Assembly (NCBI GenBank): GCA_905235345.1
Contig: CAJOLO010000135.1
Span: 1-5,844, forward strand
Reading direction: 5' to 3'
Length of the DNA stretch: 5,844 nucleotides
From: an uncultured Lachnospiraceae bacterium
Lineage (GTDB): Bacteria > Bacillota > Clostridia > Lachnospirales > Lachnospiraceae
Of the stretch, positions 5,649-5,844 are shown in pieces. The notes under the pieces are model-generated. The model was not told the origin of the DNA. It was given only the letters and a program-made list of their open reading frames with translations, and did no database searches. Positions within the stretch are counted from its first letter, which is position 1. Every line of letters begins with the position of its first letter. The translations under genes and the position numbers were made by a program.

Positions 5649-5819
5649 TTATTCCTCGGAAATTGCACCAACAGGACAAGCACCTGCACAAGCTCCACAT
5701 GAGATGCAAGCATCAGGATCTATCTCGAACTTGCCATCTCCTTCTGAAATTGCACCAACAGGACATCCTCCTGCACAAGAACCACAAGAAATGCAGCTGT
5801 CTCCAATAGTAAATGCCAT
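5649..5819 (-). CDS. 2[4Fe-4S] ferredoxin, clostridial type
   Basis: This complete 56-residue protein starts at ATG (complement of 5817-5819) and stops with TAA (complement of 5649-5651). It carries two CxxCxxCxxxCP motifs: Cys9, 12, 15, 19 and Cys38, 41, 44, 48. By family knowledge each cluster takes three ligands from one motif and the fourth, Pro-adjacent Cys from the other. It is a small acidic cytoplasmic electron carrier, used by enzymes such as pyruvate:ferredoxin oxidoreductase, hydrogenase or Rnf in Clostridia; the partner cannot be told from this window. The length matches clostridial ferredoxins (about 55 residues). The two halves repeat the ISCGxCAGxCPVGAISE pattern, reflecting the family's ancient internal duplication. 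AGGAGG 8 nt upstream is a near-ideal ribosome binding site and suggests high expression. The gene converges on the 849-residue gene. The 88-codon plus-strand open frame over it (5569-5835) is antisense noise. Confidence 0.97.
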   Translation of the reverse strand: MAFTIGDSCISCGSCAGGCPVGAISEGDGKFEIDPDACISCGACAGACPVGAISEE

Positions 5820-5827
5820 AATAGTTA

Positions 5828-5833
5828 CCTCCT
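5828..5833 (-). promoter_or_regulatory. Ribosome binding site of the ferredoxin gene
   Basis: On the minus strand AGGAGG is followed by 8 nt and then ATG. This is a full anti-Shine-Dalgarno match, as expected for a highly expressed ferredoxin. Its promoter lies beyond the right edge of the window. Confidence 0.9.
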
Positions 5834-5844
5834 AATTGTTAAAA

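Noticed and set aside
5569..5835. 88-codon plus-strand open frame at the right end
   Set aside because: It is the antisense of the ferredoxin gene; the repetitive Pro/Ala/Gln pattern mirrors the CxxCxxC repeats.

Overview
The window looks like chromosomal DNA from a low-to-moderate GC Firmicute of the class Clostridia, most likely Lachnospiraceae. The evidence is a clostridial-type RecR C-terminus, a PFK beginning MKRIGMLTSGGDCQALNA, a clostridial 2[4Fe-4S] ferredoxin, strong AGGAGG-type ribosome binding sites and a small Arg-tailed hypothetical protein of a type I associate with that family. This assignment rests on recognition, not a search.

Layout. Positions 2-112 (+) hold the last 36 codons of recR. 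Positions 113-832 contain no credible protein gene. They hold two long imperfect inverted-repeat elements of about 250-270 nt (about 140-400 and 499-769). The reverse complement of the first aligns over most of its length with the second: same order of stems, same spacings, and an identical 15-nt core GAGACAGGATGTCGA. I read them as two diverged copies of one structured RNA family in head-to-head orientation. The family is uncertain; a HEARO/omega-RNA-like (OMEGA, IscB-associated) or raiA-like RNA is the best guess, and no IscB/TnpB gene is present here.

Positions 833-1922 (+) encode 6-phosphofructokinase. An exact 13-bp tandem duplication (859-871/872-884) in the nucleotide-binding glycine motif breaks the frame after codon 13. 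Removing one copy restores a 358-residue PFK. A strong intrinsic terminator follows (1952-2020). Next come a 200-residue hypothetical protein (2083-2685) and an 849-residue membrane-anchored hypothetical protein (2824-5373), probably one transcription unit. The large protein ends in what looks like a degenerate C39/papain-like fold. On the minus strand, converging on it, is a complete 56-residue ferredoxin (5649-5819), with a 15-bp palindromic hairpin between the two converging genes.

Apart from glycolysis (pfk) and electron transfer (ferredoxin), no pathway links the genes. The two most notable things are the divergent pair of structured elements just upstream of pfk and the 13-bp duplication that disrupts pfk.
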